A stretch of 36,447 nt of DNA from a virus: positions 1-36,447 of the IMG/VR virus record IMGVR_UViG_3300021599_000323. One strand, given 5' to 3'. Made by a program: the position numbers and the translations under genes. The first letter of the stretch is position 1. Each line of letters starts with the position of its first letter. The notes under the pieces were generated by a model. That model worked only from the letters and a program-made list of their open reading frames with translations. It was not told the DNA's origin and made no database searches. This document shows positions 1 to 6,888 of the stretch, in pieces.

Positions 1-50
1 GGCCCGTGAGAACCAAGCGATGCAGCGGACATCTCATCACCGTCGCTCAT
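1..50 (-). CDS. Start of a small CDS cut by the left window edge
   Basis: An ATG at 50 is preceded on the minus strand by AGGAG with 8 nt spacing, a good ribosome-binding site. Reading leftward gives M-S-D-G-D-E-M-S-A-A-S-L-G-S-H-G before the window ends. It follows the HTH gene at 90-521 in the same direction. If the window is a circularised contig, joining position 1 to 36447 gives Pro-Asn-Gln and a TAA, a 19-residue peptide. If it is linear, the gene continues outside. No function can be given. Confidence 0.3.
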   Translation of the reverse strand, partial: MSDGDEMSAASLGSHG

Positions 51-89
51 GTGTCAATCTCCTGTGCTCGATGCCGCTGATCGCAACCG

Positions 90-521
90 TTAAGCCGCCC
101 CACCTTTCCGCCACTGCAGCGTCGTCTCGTCAGTCTCGCCACGACGCTCAGCGTAGTGCCGCTCACGGCACTCTCTGGCCCGCTTAGCAATCTCGTCTGG
201 CGTCGGGTCAGCCACCAGCATGACAGACACCCGTGGCCTCTTCGGCAGCCCGTGCTTCTGTCGCATCTTGTTGAGCGTGTACAGGCTCACGCCAAGAGCG
301 AAGGCGATGTCTGGCGTTTCCATTTCGCTGTGCCAGAGCCTGAACAGCTGCGGAACGTCGATGGCCCTCTTGGTTCCACGAGCACGCCGAGGCCAGCCGA
401 AACGCTTGGCAGCATCAGTGACGGTGTTGGCCGAGCATCCGAGCCGGGCGGCAATGTCCTCGTTTCGCATGCCGGTATCACGCAGCCGCCTCATCTCGGT
501 GTAGTCCAGGCGGTGTGCCAT
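90..521 (-). CDS. Tandem helix-turn-helix DNA-binding protein
   Basis: This 143-residue basic protein has two helix-turn-helix-like segments. The first is around residues 18-46 (IAARLGCSANTVTDAAKRFG, then WPRR) and the second around residues 67-97 (IAFALGVSLYTLNKMRQKHG, then LPKRPR). Each ends with a glycine-aromatic/proline-basic tail, as in small phage regulators that load two HTHs on one DNA segment. The start at 521 is chosen because its ATG overlaps the TGA of the sliding-clamp gene (ATGA); an in-frame ATG farther upstream would lie deep inside that gene. It is the last full gene of the early leftward operon, a common place for a late-gene activator. That role is inference; only the HTH prediction rests on sequence. 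The C-terminus is Arg/Glu-rich with no recognisable domain. Confidence 0.75.
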   Translation of the reverse strand: MAHRLDYTEMRRLRDTGMRNEDIAARLGCSANTVTDAAKRFGWPRRARGTKRAIDVPQLFRLWHSEMETPDIAFALGVSLYTLNKMRQKHGLPKRPRVSVMLVADPTPDEIAKRARECRERHYAERRGETDETTLQWRKGGAA

Positions 522-1636
522 CAGCCCTCCTCCGCAAGCGGCATGATGACGCCCGTGTACGGGCCGCACTTCACGAGCACGCGGCTCTGGGCGTCTTTGA
601 TGTACACGTCAACGTGCGGCTCTTCGTCCTGCGGCAGATGGGCCAGGAACTGGGCCAGGTACTTCGGGTCCAACTTCGTGCTCTCCGTCGAGCCGGCCGC
701 AATCGTGGGGCATATCACCCGGCTCTCGCCGTACTCGCTCGAGCGGCCCACGAGCACCAGCGTATTCGCAGTCCAAGTCAGCGTGATGCCCTTCGACTGC
801 TCGCTCGTGACGATGGCCGCCGACTGCACCGCCTGGAGCAGCTCGACGCAGTCGATGACGGTTGGCTCGCCTTCGGCCTCACCGACAACGTCGCGCCACC
901 TTGGGTAGCGGCCGTCCACCAGCCGGCCAGTGATGGTGCAGCCGTCCAGCGAGAACCGGACTTCCTTGCCGTTGGACTCCACCTGCACGCTGCCGTCACC
1001 CGTGGCCATGCTGGCCACCGTCGCCAGCACTCGGGCCGGCACGATGGTCTGCGAGGCGTCCACGGCATCGTCGGACTCAGTCTCCACGCACGAAAGCCGG
1101 CGGCCGTCAGTAGCCACCCAGTGCTGCCGGGAACCGTCCGCCGTCTGCTCCACGTCGAGCATCACGCCGCCCAAGGCGTAGCGGCTGGACTCGCTGTCCG
1201 TGGCGTACGTCGTGGCTTTGGCTGCCCGTGCGAACTGATCCGCCGGCAGGCGGCACACGGCCTTGAGCTCGCCGGCGTCCCAAGTCGGGTACTCGGCGGC
1301 GTCCTCGGTTGGCAGCGTCCACGAGCCGGCACCACACTTCACCGTCACGCTGGACTCGCCAACCTTCAGCGTCACCTCGTCACCCGTGGCGGCCCTGAGA
1401 ATCGCCGCCAGGCGATGAGCCGGCAGCAGCATGGCATCGCCGTGGTAGTCGATCTCACGGTCGATCCGCACCTCAAGATCCGTTCCCGTCATCAGCCCGT
1501 CACCGAGCCTGACGTTTTGTAGCACAGGCTTTGAATGCCGTGACGGCACCGCCTTGAGCACATCGGCCAGTGCCGCCCGTAGCGTGGCAGTGCTGAGAGT
1601 TATAGACGCCTTACGTTCCTTCGTTGCCGTTGCCAT
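521..1636 (-). CDS. dnaN: DNA polymerase III beta sliding clamp
   Basis: The 371-residue product has the length of a bacterial beta clamp (about 366-380 residues) and its layout. It opens with a strand followed by LRAALADVLKAVPSRHSKPVL, then LQNVRLGDG and TGTDLEVRIDREI, the classic domain I signature. Domains II and III follow, with RRLSCVETE and a near-terminal VLVKCGPYTGVIMPLAEEG like the MPM/MPL clamp C-terminus. The clamp encircles DNA and tethers polymerase, ligase and repair factors. The start at 1636 has AAGG/GGCCAAGGA upstream; a longer reading frame to 1714 would run through the preceding gene. It lies in the early operon between a tiny membrane protein and an HTH gene. No phage polymerase or clamp loader is visible, so it probably works with host enzymes (inference). 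Confidence 0.9.
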   Translation of the reverse strand: MATATKERKASITLSTATLRAALADVLKAVPSRHSKPVLQNVRLGDGLMTGTDLEVRIDREIDYHGDAMLLPAHRLAAILRAATGDEVTLKVGESSVTVKCGAGSWTLPTEDAAEYPTWDAGELKAVCRLPADQFARAAKATTYATDSESSRYALGGVMLDVEQTADGSRQHWVATDGRRLSCVETESDDAVDASQTIVPARVLATVASMATGDGSVQVESNGKEVRFSLDGCTITGRLVDGRYPRWRDVVGEAEGEPTVIDCVELLQAVQSAAIVTSEQSKGITLTWTANTLVLVGRSSEYGESRVICPTIAAGSTESTKLDPKYLAQFLAHLPQDEEPHVDVYIKDAQSRVLVKCGPYTGVIMPLAEEG

Positions 1637-1745
1637 TCCTTGGCCCCTTTGTTGCGAGTGAAACACCAACCAAAATGCCCAGTGCGAACGTCGCAGCGAG
1701 CGTGACTTGTCCAAGCGAGATCCAGACGTAGTCCGAGATGCTCAT
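1611..1745 (-). CDS. Tiny single-pass membrane protein (44 aa)
   Basis: The ATG at 1745 overlaps the TGA of the upstream gene (ATGA). The 44-residue product has one hydrophobic segment (about residues 12-31, VTLAATFALGILVGVSLA) followed by a basic, Gly/Asn-rich tail. The last 26 bases overlap the start of the sliding-clamp gene, so the reading frames are tightly coupled. It is too short for a family assignment. It could be an inner-membrane accessory peptide or an unusually early holin-like protein. The tight overlaps on both sides are the main support that it is translated. Confidence 0.6.
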   Translation of the reverse strand: MSISDYVWISLGQVTLAATFALGILVGVSLATKGPRNGNGNEGT

Positions 1746-1999
1746 AGTGCGGCCCCCGGATCGTCGCCGTCCTCGAGCAGCGGCCACCGTGGCTCGTTTA
1801 CGGCTTCGATGTGCTCGAAGTAGCAGGCCTGCCTGACGAGCCGGGCCTGCAGCTGCACGATTGCGTCGGCCGCAGCGAGAACGAGTACCTGCTGATCTCG
1901 GATCTGGCGCACGGTGTGGCGGCTGCGGCAGTTCTCCACGGCAACGTCGCACGACAGAGCCAGCTGCTTCAGCCCGGCGATGATGTCGGCGTTTGTCAT
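1742..1999 (-). CDS. Hypothetical small alpha-helical protein
   Basis: This 85-residue protein starts at an ATG at 1999 that overlaps the stop of the LexA-like gene (ATGA), with GAGGTGG as SD. It is predicted helical, with an IRDQQVLVLAAADAIVQLQARLVRQACYF stretch resembling a coiled coil that is often seen in small phage accessory proteins, followed by an acidic C-terminus (LLEDGDDPG). Cysteines at about residues 17 and 24 have no metal-site pattern. I do not recognise the family. Its place in the early operon between a DNA-binding domain and the clamp gene suggests a replication or regulation accessory, but nothing in the sequence shows it. Confidence 0.7.
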   Translation of the reverse strand: MTNADIIAGLKQLALSCDVAVENCRSRHTVRQIRDQQVLVLAAADAIVQLQARLVRQACYFEHIEAVNEPRWPLLEDGDDPGAAL

Positions 2000-2217
2000 T
2001 GCACCACCTCAATGTTGCGAGGACGGCCAGGCGTTCGGCGGATGAAGCCCTTCTTTTCCAGGGCGTCGAGGTGCCCCGTCGCAGCGTGCGGGCTCTTCGC
2101 ACCGATAGCGGCGGCGATCTGCCGGCACGTCGGCGAGTACATGGCCATGTTGGCTTTGATGAAGTCCAACACTTCCTGCTGGCGTGCGGTCAGGCGTTCC
2201 TTGGCGGTCTGGGTCAT
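1996..2217 (-). CDS. Stand-alone LexA-type DNA-binding domain
   Basis: The whole 73-residue protein matches the N-terminal winged-helix domain of LexA: LTARQQEVLDFIKANM, then the recognition region TCRQIAAAIGAKSPHAATGH, then LDALEKKGFIRRTPGRPRNI. LexA normally continues into a self-cleaving S24 Ser/Lys peptidase; here a stop follows directly, so the repressor cannot be cleaved and lacks the usual dimerisation domain. The start at 2217 has a strong SD (AAGGAGG, 5 nt spacing) and overlaps the TGA of the replication gene. It may bind LexA-like operators, competing with host LexA or regulating phage genes. The family match is clear; the role is inferred. Confidence 0.85.
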   Translation of the reverse strand: MTQTAKERLTARQQEVLDFIKANMAMYSPTCRQIAAAIGAKSPHAATGHLDALEKKGFIRRTPGRPRNIEVVQ

Positions 2218-3038
2218 ATGCCCTCCTTGGCGGCTGCGAGTTTTCTACGTGTACGGTCAAACGCTTCTGCTACTTCTCCGGTGAATGCCTTCGGCGGTGG
2301 CGGTGCGTCGGCGAAGTCACGGCCTGACTGCTTGCCAGGTGCATCGTCAAACGAGCCGGCTAGCACCTTGTCCACGAAACCAGGCGAGAACAGCTGCAGC
2401 ATCGTGGCCGGCGTCTTGAAGAACCGGCACTGAGGCAGCCGCTCGATGGCGGCCAGGGCATCGCGGCACCAGTCGGGATCGTCCGCCAGGTGGGCGTTCT
2501 GCTTTGGCGGGCGGTCCAGTTTCCACGGCTTGAGTTTCCGGCTGGCGTTCCATGCCTGCAGGATCTCTGGCCACGCCACACGCGGGGAGGATGATGAATT
2601 TCTCTTCTCTTCTCCTCTTAATTCTGGGGCGCTCGTGCGCCCAGGGTCCGACGCATCAGCGCCCTCACCCTGGGCGCTCGTGCGCCGCACCTCCCTATCC
2701 TTGGCATGTCGGACGGCAGCCTGCACCCGAGCCTTGGCCGAAGACGAAAACCGACGCTCCCATCCTGGGATCGCCACAGTCCCCGAAACTTCGTCCACCT
2801 CGAGCCAGCCGACACGCTGGACGCCCGCCCAGAACGTGTCACTGCCACCAAACAGCCTGGCAAGGCGACGCACTGTCATGCGTGCCGTGCCGTCCTCAGA
2901 GTTCATCGCTGCCCACAGCCACAACTGCACCAGGCGGCCGATCACGGCGTCGGCCGGATCGCCCGTCTCGTCCACCAGCTCGAGCACCTCGGGCTTAGTG
3001 GACAGGTTGCAGTCAATGGGAATCCATTCACCGGCCAT
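2214..3038 (-). CDS. Phage replication initiator-like protein
   Basis: This 274-residue protein has the two-part layout of phage replisome organisers. The N-terminal winged-helix-like part (residues about 1-110) runs from GEWIPIDCNLSTKPEVLEL through ADAVIGRLVQLWLWAAMN and MTVRRLARLFGG to VGWLEVD and IPGWERRFSSSAKAR. A low-complexity linker follows, then a C-terminal segment with WPEILQAWNASRKLKPWKL, DPDWCRDALAAIERLPQC and FKTPATMLQLFSPGFVDKVL, which resembles the DNA-binding tail of such proteins. The start at 3038 is chosen for its GAGGAGG SD at 6 nt; an alternative lies 24 nt upstream without one. Proteins of this type melt the origin and load the helicase. No helicase or helicase loader is evident nearby, so it may recruit host DnaB. 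Confidence 0.7.
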   Translation of the reverse strand: MAGEWIPIDCNLSTKPEVLELVDETGDPADAVIGRLVQLWLWAAMNSEDGTARMTVRRLARLFGGSDTFWAGVQRVGWLEVDEVSGTVAIPGWERRFSSSAKARVQAAVRHAKDREVRRTSAQGEGADASDPGRTSAPELRGEEKRNSSSSPRVAWPEILQAWNASRKLKPWKLDRPPKQNAHLADDPDWCRDALAAIERLPQCRFFKTPATMLQLFSPGFVDKVLAGSFDDAPGKQSGRDFADAPPPPKAFTGEVAEAFDRTRRKLAAAKEGI

Positions 3039-3225
3039 CCATGGCCTCCTCGCTTTTGGCAATCAACTGCCGAACCTTTTCTCTTGCCGCCTCAATCGGA
3101 CGTAGCGAGTCACGCTTGTGGCCGTACTCGCGGTGCGGGTAATCGCTGACGCGCTGAACCGAGTAGTTCAATGACTCACGAATGACGCCAAGGTCTTCGA
3201 TTGTTAGGTCGACTTTACTGGACAT
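3028..3225 (-). CDS. Hypothetical small protein
   Basis: This 65-residue protein starts at ATG 3225, preceded by GAGGGGG at 6 nt. An in-frame ATG at 3240 overlaps the stop of the upstream gene but would place the SD inside the coding region. The sequence is charged and helical (TIEDLGVIRESLNYSVQRVS, EAAREKVRQLIAKSEEAMDG) with no known motif. It overlaps the start of the replication gene by 11 nt, so it is probably co-translated with it and may be an accessory of that protein. That role is inference from position only. Confidence 0.65.
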   Translation of the reverse strand: MSSKVDLTIEDLGVIRESLNYSVQRVSDYPHREYGHKRDSLRPIEAAREKVRQLIAKSEEAMDGR

Positions 3226-3236
3226 TAAAAACCCCC

Positions 3237-3881
3237 TCATCGCTCAAGAGCCCATTCCGCTACGACATCACGCCAGTCTGGCAACGACTCAAAGACTTCT
3301 GTGTCAAACACAGCAAACGGGTCGCCGCTTCCAAACCTATGGTTGACAACGTGAACAGCGACGCCAGGAAACATGCGGTCAAACTCGGACTGGTAGTACG
3401 CGGCATCGTCAATGACGTTTGGAAAACCTTCAGCGCCGTCAATACTTTTCCTGTGACACTCCTTGCCGTTGCGGCTGAAGTAGTCAGGTATGCGGATTTC
3501 CTTAATGAACCGCGAGACGTTGTCTCTATTTAAAATCAGTCCGCGATCAGCGTTTCGCCGGCCAAAGGACCGCATGGCCAAAAGGCACCCGTCGTTGTCT
3601 AGGACGTGAAATCCAATCTGCAAAGCCTCTACGGGAAACTGGAGATGCCATGAAGATGTCTTCGCATCAACTACCTTGAAGCAGCTGCCAGTCGGGTGCC
3701 AGATGCGTCTGTCAGCCCTCAGCCTGACGGCCAATGAAGCTGGGCTGTAGTCGCTCGCCATTCGATTTTTTTCATCGGCCGGAAGGATGTCGTGGTAAGC
3801 ACACGGAGCGCCTGGCTTGCAGCCCAGCATCTCTGCATACGCGACCACTTCCTGCAGCAGCTGCTCGTGCCGATCTGTCAC
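3237..3881 (-). CDS. Hypothetical protein, possible nuclease fold
   Basis: The 214-residue product starts at GTG 3881 with AAGGAGG at 7 nt, inside the stop region of the methyltransferase gene. A central block, CFKVVDAKTSSWHLQFPVEAL, has an Asp-x-Lys followed by hydrophobic strands. This vaguely recalls the D/E-x-K core of PD-(D/E)XK nucleases, but no full motif set can be shown. The C-terminal part (FDRMFPGVAVHVVNHRFG, FAVFDTEVFESLPDW) is unassigned. Codon use is visibly more A+T-rich than in flanking genes, suggesting later acquisition. Its position directly behind a DNA methyltransferase makes a modification- or restriction-linked role tempting, but unproven. Confidence 0.65.
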   Translation of the reverse strand: MTDRHEQLLQEVVAYAEMLGCKPGAPCAYHDILPADEKNRMASDYSPASLAVRLRADRRIWHPTGSCFKVVDAKTSSWHLQFPVEALQIGFHVLDNDGCLLAMRSFGRRNADRGLILNRDNVSRFIKEIRIPDYFSRNGKECHRKSIDGAEGFPNVIDDAAYYQSEFDRMFPGVAVHVVNHRFGSGDPFAVFDTEVFESLPDWRDVVAEWALER

Positions 3882-3883
3882 GG

Positions 3884-5128
3884 TCAGCCCTCCTTAATTC
3901 GCTTCGTGGCAATCGACGCATATTCAGCGTCTAGCTCGCATGTAATCCACTTTCTTCCAGACTGTTTTGCAGCTAGCGCGGTAGTTCCGCCACCGCAAAA
4001 TGGATCAACAACGAGCCCGCCTTGAGGCGTCAATCGCTCGATGTAGTAGCTGGCTTCAACAACTGACTGCTGCCACGGGTGGGCCGACTTTTCCTTGTGC
4101 GATACGACAAGGTCTTCGACCATTGATCCAGTGTCGAAACGTCCAGTGCCATTAACAAACCAGAGCATGGGCTTCCACTTAGCGCGAATGCCTCGCATGG
4201 CCATCGCCTGGCCTGGGCCTTCGTGGTAACAGCACAGCGTCCAGTAAAACTGTAGATGACGGCTCACCAGCTCACACACGTCGGCGGTCGCGTACTGGCC
4301 GAGGTAGCAGATTAGTGACCCGCCAGGCCGCAGGATGCGTGCGGCCTCTCGTGCCATGTCTTCGTACAGTGGCACCGTCTCCTTGTCGTACGGCGGATCC
4401 GTAAAGATCAGATCCACGCACCCGTCAGGGATAGACGGCAAGATGGTGCGAAAGTCACCGAGCCGCACAATGTCTCCGTCCAAAAACCCGGCCGCTGCCG
4501 CCTCCTTCTTTTTCTCAACGGCACGTACCTCGGCACGTTGTTTCTTGATTTCCTTGTCAACGTGATTGATAGAGATTTCGCCCGATCGCAACTTTCCAAT
4601 AGTCTCGTCACTCACAAGGCCGTCGGATGTGGCTTCTTCAATCCTCTTGACCTTCGCGACTGTGTCGTGCGATACGTTGGCGGCCTTGGCTACTTCCTTT
4701 TTTGTGTCGATCGGGTTGTCAGATTTCTGACGACCCGAATCGCCAGACCCTCCGCCCTTTCTGACGTTCTCCTTCGCCCTTTTTGCTATCGTCTCCTCAA
4801 GTCGAAGCGCTAACTGCGTGCGAACGTAGGCAGACAAGTTCCGCCTGCCGAACTGATTTCGAATGATCCACTCTTCGGCGTGGCTGCGGTCACCGAACCG
4901 CATCTCCTCAATGTCAAAGCTAAGTTCCAGCCTAGTGCAGATTTCGTAGCGGTTGTGGCCGTCCAGCAGCGTCAGCGTGCCTTTACTTGCCCACACCACC
5001 AGCGGATCTCGAGCACCGCCGTTCTCGGCAATGTTCTCTTCCAGCTGCTTCCGCTCTTCGGCAGACAGCGGCGGAATGAGTGCCGCAAACTCGGCGTCAA
5101 CGATGATGTCTTCAAAAACCTGCGGCAT
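3884..5128 (-). CDS. ParB-like nuclease domain fused to DNA adenine methyltransferase
   Basis: This 414-residue protein has a ParB/Srx-type N-terminus (residues about 5-100, with LLDGHNR at 55-60 and RNQFGRRNLS) and an HTH-like middle (KKEVAKAANVSHDTVAKVKR, about 143-162). A lysine-rich coiled linker leads to a class beta amino-methyltransferase. There the catalytic DPPY (244-247, TDPPYDKE) precedes the S-adenosylmethionine site DPFCGGGTT (375-383). DPPY points to N6-adenine methylation. Start 5128 has AAGGAGG at 7 nt. Such ParB-methyltransferase fusions are known from phages and mobile elements, where they modify phage DNA, probably to evade restriction. No cognate restriction gene is recognisable next to it. 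The target site cannot be read from sequence. Confidence 0.92.
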   Translation of the reverse strand: MPQVFEDIIVDAEFAALIPPLSAEERKQLEENIAENGGARDPLVVWASKGTLTLLDGHNRYEICTRLELSFDIEEMRFGDRSHAEEWIIRNQFGRRNLSAYVRTQLALRLEETIAKRAKENVRKGGGSGDSGRQKSDNPIDTKKEVAKAANVSHDTVAKVKRIEEATSDGLVSDETIGKLRSGEISINHVDKEIKKQRAEVRAVEKKKEAAAAGFLDGDIVRLGDFRTILPSIPDGCVDLIFTDPPYDKETVPLYEDMAREAARILRPGGSLICYLGQYATADVCELVSRHLQFYWTLCCYHEGPGQAMAMRGIRAKWKPMLWFVNGTGRFDTGSMVEDLVVSHKEKSAHPWQQSVVEASYYIERLTPQGGLVVDPFCGGGTTALAAKQSGRKWITCELDAEYASIATKRIKEG

Positions 5129-5181
5129 GTCACTGCCTCCTTGCGTTGTGTTCTGAACCCGTGCCTACCGTGGCACACTCG

Positions 5182-5514
5182 TCAAGTGGCTCTTCGCCAA
5201 ATCGTTGCCATCCGTCCGCTGCTCGTCCGCCTGGTGCCGCTCTCCACGATGAGTCCCTTGCGTGCCAGCTCAACCCGTCGTGGCCGCTGCGTGCTCGCCG
5301 GCATTGGTATGCCGCTCTGCATCTCCTCGTCAGTGGCACCAGCCGCACCGCGCGTCAGCAGGAACTCGTACACACGCCGCTGCATGGCGTTCAGCGTTGC
5401 CGGCGTCAGCGAGTCGGCGGCCTGCATGCTCGTGCGGCTCGTCTGCACGGCTGGTGCTCGAGCAGCTGCGAACAGCGGCAAGTCGTTGCCTGTGATCATC
5501 CATGCGTCAACCAT
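5182..5514 (-). CDS. Winged-helix protein of phage early operons
   Basis: The 110-residue protein has a disordered N-terminus and a C-terminal winged-helix fold: LNAMQRRVYEFLLTRGAAGA, TDEEMQSGIPMPASTQRPRR, VELARKGLIVESGTRRTSSGR, then MATIWRR. The pattern 'helix, degradable HTH, RxxLxxxGLVxxSGxxRxTxSGRxAxxW' is common in small phage replication-region proteins. ATG 5514 is preferred to GTG 5517 because GGGAG lies 5 nt upstream. A GC-rich hairpin (5536-5552) sits just upstream of the SD. DNA binding is likely; the target is unknown. Confidence 0.7.
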   Translation of the reverse strand: MVDAWMITGNDLPLFAAARAPAVQTSRTSMQAADSLTPATLNAMQRRVYEFLLTRGAAGATDEEMQSGIPMPASTQRPRRVELARKGLIVESGTRRTSSGRMATIWRRAT

Positions 5515-5535
5515 CACAACTCCCTTTGTGTGTTT

Positions 5536-5552
5536 GCCGGGTTACGCCCGGC
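5536..5552 (-). promoter_or_regulatory. Hairpin upstream of the winged-helix gene
   Basis: A perfect 6-bp inverted repeat (GCCGGG, loop TTACG, CCCGGC) lies in the 147-nt gap between 5514 and 5662, about 10 nt upstream of the SD of the 5182-5514 gene. A second, shorter inverted repeat (CGCCG/CGGCG, 5566-5581) lies next to it. No U tract follows on either strand, so it is not a standard intrinsic terminator. It could be an mRNA processing or translation-control hairpin. I see no gene in the gap. Confidence 0.35.
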
Positions 5553-5661
5553 GCGTCCGACTCACCGCCGGATCTACGGCGTCGGATGCCGTGGTTACTC
5601 GCCACCTACGGCTAGGCGGCCAATGCGGCTGTCGCTGAGCCTGCTGCCAATGGCGTGGCTG

Positions 5662-5892
5662 TCAGAAACCCTCGCCGTAGCGAGCCTCCATGTCGTTGTC
5701 GTAGGCGTCCTCGCATCCGGCCTTGCGTGCCGCACCAGCGTTGCCAGGAACCGACGGCACTGCGGACTGCTTCAACACACGGCACGGCTGAACCGGAATG
5801 AACGGATCGCTGGTGTCTGCGTACGCCGAGATGTCTGCCTCAAGGGCAAGCCTCGCTCGTCGCCGGTTGATCTCTCGGTCTCGGAGGCTCAT
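5662..5892 (-). CDS. Hypothetical small basic protein
   Basis: This 76-residue protein starts at ATG 5892 overlapping the TGA of the recT-like gene (ATGA), so it is translationally coupled. The N-terminus is charged and helical (REINRRRARLALEADISAYA); the middle holds SDPFIPVQPCRVLKQSAVPS; the C-terminus is acidic (DAYDNDMEARYGEGF). No family is recognised. Proteins encoded directly behind RecT are often recombination partners such as an exonuclease, but this one is far too small and lacks any nuclease motif. Confidence 0.6.
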   Translation of the reverse strand: MSLRDREINRRRARLALEADISAYADTSDPFIPVQPCRVLKQSAVPSVPGNAGAARKAGCEDAYDNDMEARYGEGF

Positions 5893-6725
5893 GCGGACAC
5901 CTCGTGCTCGGCGGCCTCGTGGGCGAAGTCCGTTCCGCTGTCATCGCCGATGAGCATCTCGGCTTTGTGCTTCATCAGTTCCACGAGCTCGTCGTGCTGG
6001 GCCTGCGTGAACTTGCCCTCAGTCAGCCGCTGCTCAACCAGCGTGCGGAGCCGGTCAAGAGCGGAGATGGTGGCCGCTGCGCTGACCGCCAGGCGGGCCT
6101 TGCCAACGGCGTCGTCTTCCAGGCGTGGCGGATCAAACTTGGGACGCACCACGACGGGCTCTTTGGCCGGTTGAATGGCCGCTTCCGCCTGCGGGTAGTC
6201 CTGGGCCTCCTCTGCCGTCACCAAGCCCTTCAGCACGTCAGGAAATGCGTCACGCAGGGCGAAGCCCCTCGCCCGCAGCTGCAGCATCCTCTTGGGGTAC
6301 TGCGTCCACGGGCCAGACTTGCCCCACAGGCCAGCCTTCTTGGCGTCGGAAACGCTAAAACGTGCCACGACGTTGGCGTCTTTGCCCTTACGGCTCGTCT
6401 TGCAGACGGCCGTCATGTTGTCGCCGTCTCCCTCAATCGTCTCGTGAATGCCGTCGCACACAGGGCTTGCAAGACACAGAGCCAGCGCCGCGTCGCCCCA
6501 GATCGCTGGCCTGCCGTTGATGCAGGCGATGTTTTGAAGGCTCTGCATCGGGCTAAGACCGATCTCGCTGCCGTGCTGGATCGCCAAAAGGCACGACTCT
6601 GGCTTTCCTCGAAAGTCCTTGGGTGCAAACTCGCTGGCCGCCACCATCTTGGAGAAGCGGAAGGCGTCATCGAACGATTGAAGAGCTAATCCGCTGGCCC
6701 GTTGCGTGCTGATTTCTGTGGTCAT
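5889..6725 (-). CDS. recT: RecT-family single-strand annealing protein
   Basis: The 278-residue product carries the RecT core: LLAIQHGSEIGLSPMQSLQN followed by IACINGRPAIWGDAALAL near residues 44-83, then YPKRMLQLRARGFALRDAFP and DVLKGLVTAEEAQDY. These are hallmarks of phage annealing proteins that coat single-stranded DNA and pair homologous strands. The start at 6725 has AAAGGA at 6-7 nt; a longer reading frame upstream is low-complexity Arg-rich sequence typical of a shadow. No exonuclease partner (RecE or YqaJ type) is evident in the operon. The RusA-type resolvase at the other end of the window could resolve the junctions it creates. Expression is expected from the promoters around 7163-7300. 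Confidence 0.9.
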   Translation of the reverse strand: MTTEISTQRASGLALQSFDDAFRFSKMVAASEFAPKDFRGKPESCLLAIQHGSEIGLSPMQSLQNIACINGRPAIWGDAALALCLASPVCDGIHETIEGDGDNMTAVCKTSRKGKDANVVARFSVSDAKKAGLWGKSGPWTQYPKRMLQLRARGFALRDAFPDVLKGLVTAEEAQDYPQAEAAIQPAKEPVVVRPKFDPPRLEDDAVGKARLAVSAAATISALDRLRTLVEQRLTEGKFTQAQHDELVELMKHKAEMLIGDDSGTDFAHEAAEHEVSA

Positions 6726-6856
6726 CTCGCGTCCTTTCGTATGTGAAAACCAACCCTTTTTGTCGTTTCTGCGATATGAAAAGCCCGCTCGGCGTCCTGC
6801 TCTGCGGGTGTTGATGCGTCCGTGCTGCTGGTGCTCCGCACCACTCCTTCCGCCAT
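6722..6856 (-). CDS. Possible small protein upstream of recT
   Basis: A 44-codon frame (MAEGVVRSTSSTDASTPAEQ and onward) ends with a TGA overlapping the recT ATG, the arrangement seen at most real junctions here. It fills the 163-nt gap between recT and 6889-7131. The SD is weak (GGTGGA at 5 nt), and the product is a low-complexity Ser/Thr/Ala stretch followed by a basic segment (ETTKRVGFHIRKDAR). It may be genuine or may simply be leader RNA for recT. Confidence 0.35.
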   Translation of the reverse strand: MAEGVVRSTSSTDASTPAEQDAERAFHIAETTKRVGFHIRKDAR

Positions 6857-6888
6857 CCGGTTCCACCGGGCAGCGGTCCTTTCTGCGA

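Noticed and set aside
515-1522. Long plus-strand reading frame opposite the sliding clamp
   Set aside because: It mirrors a clear dnaN gene, has no SD, and its Arg/His/Ala-rich sequence is typical of antisense frames in GC-rich DNA. Similar mirrors at 5146-6174, 23040-24158 and 26812-27741 were rejected likewise.
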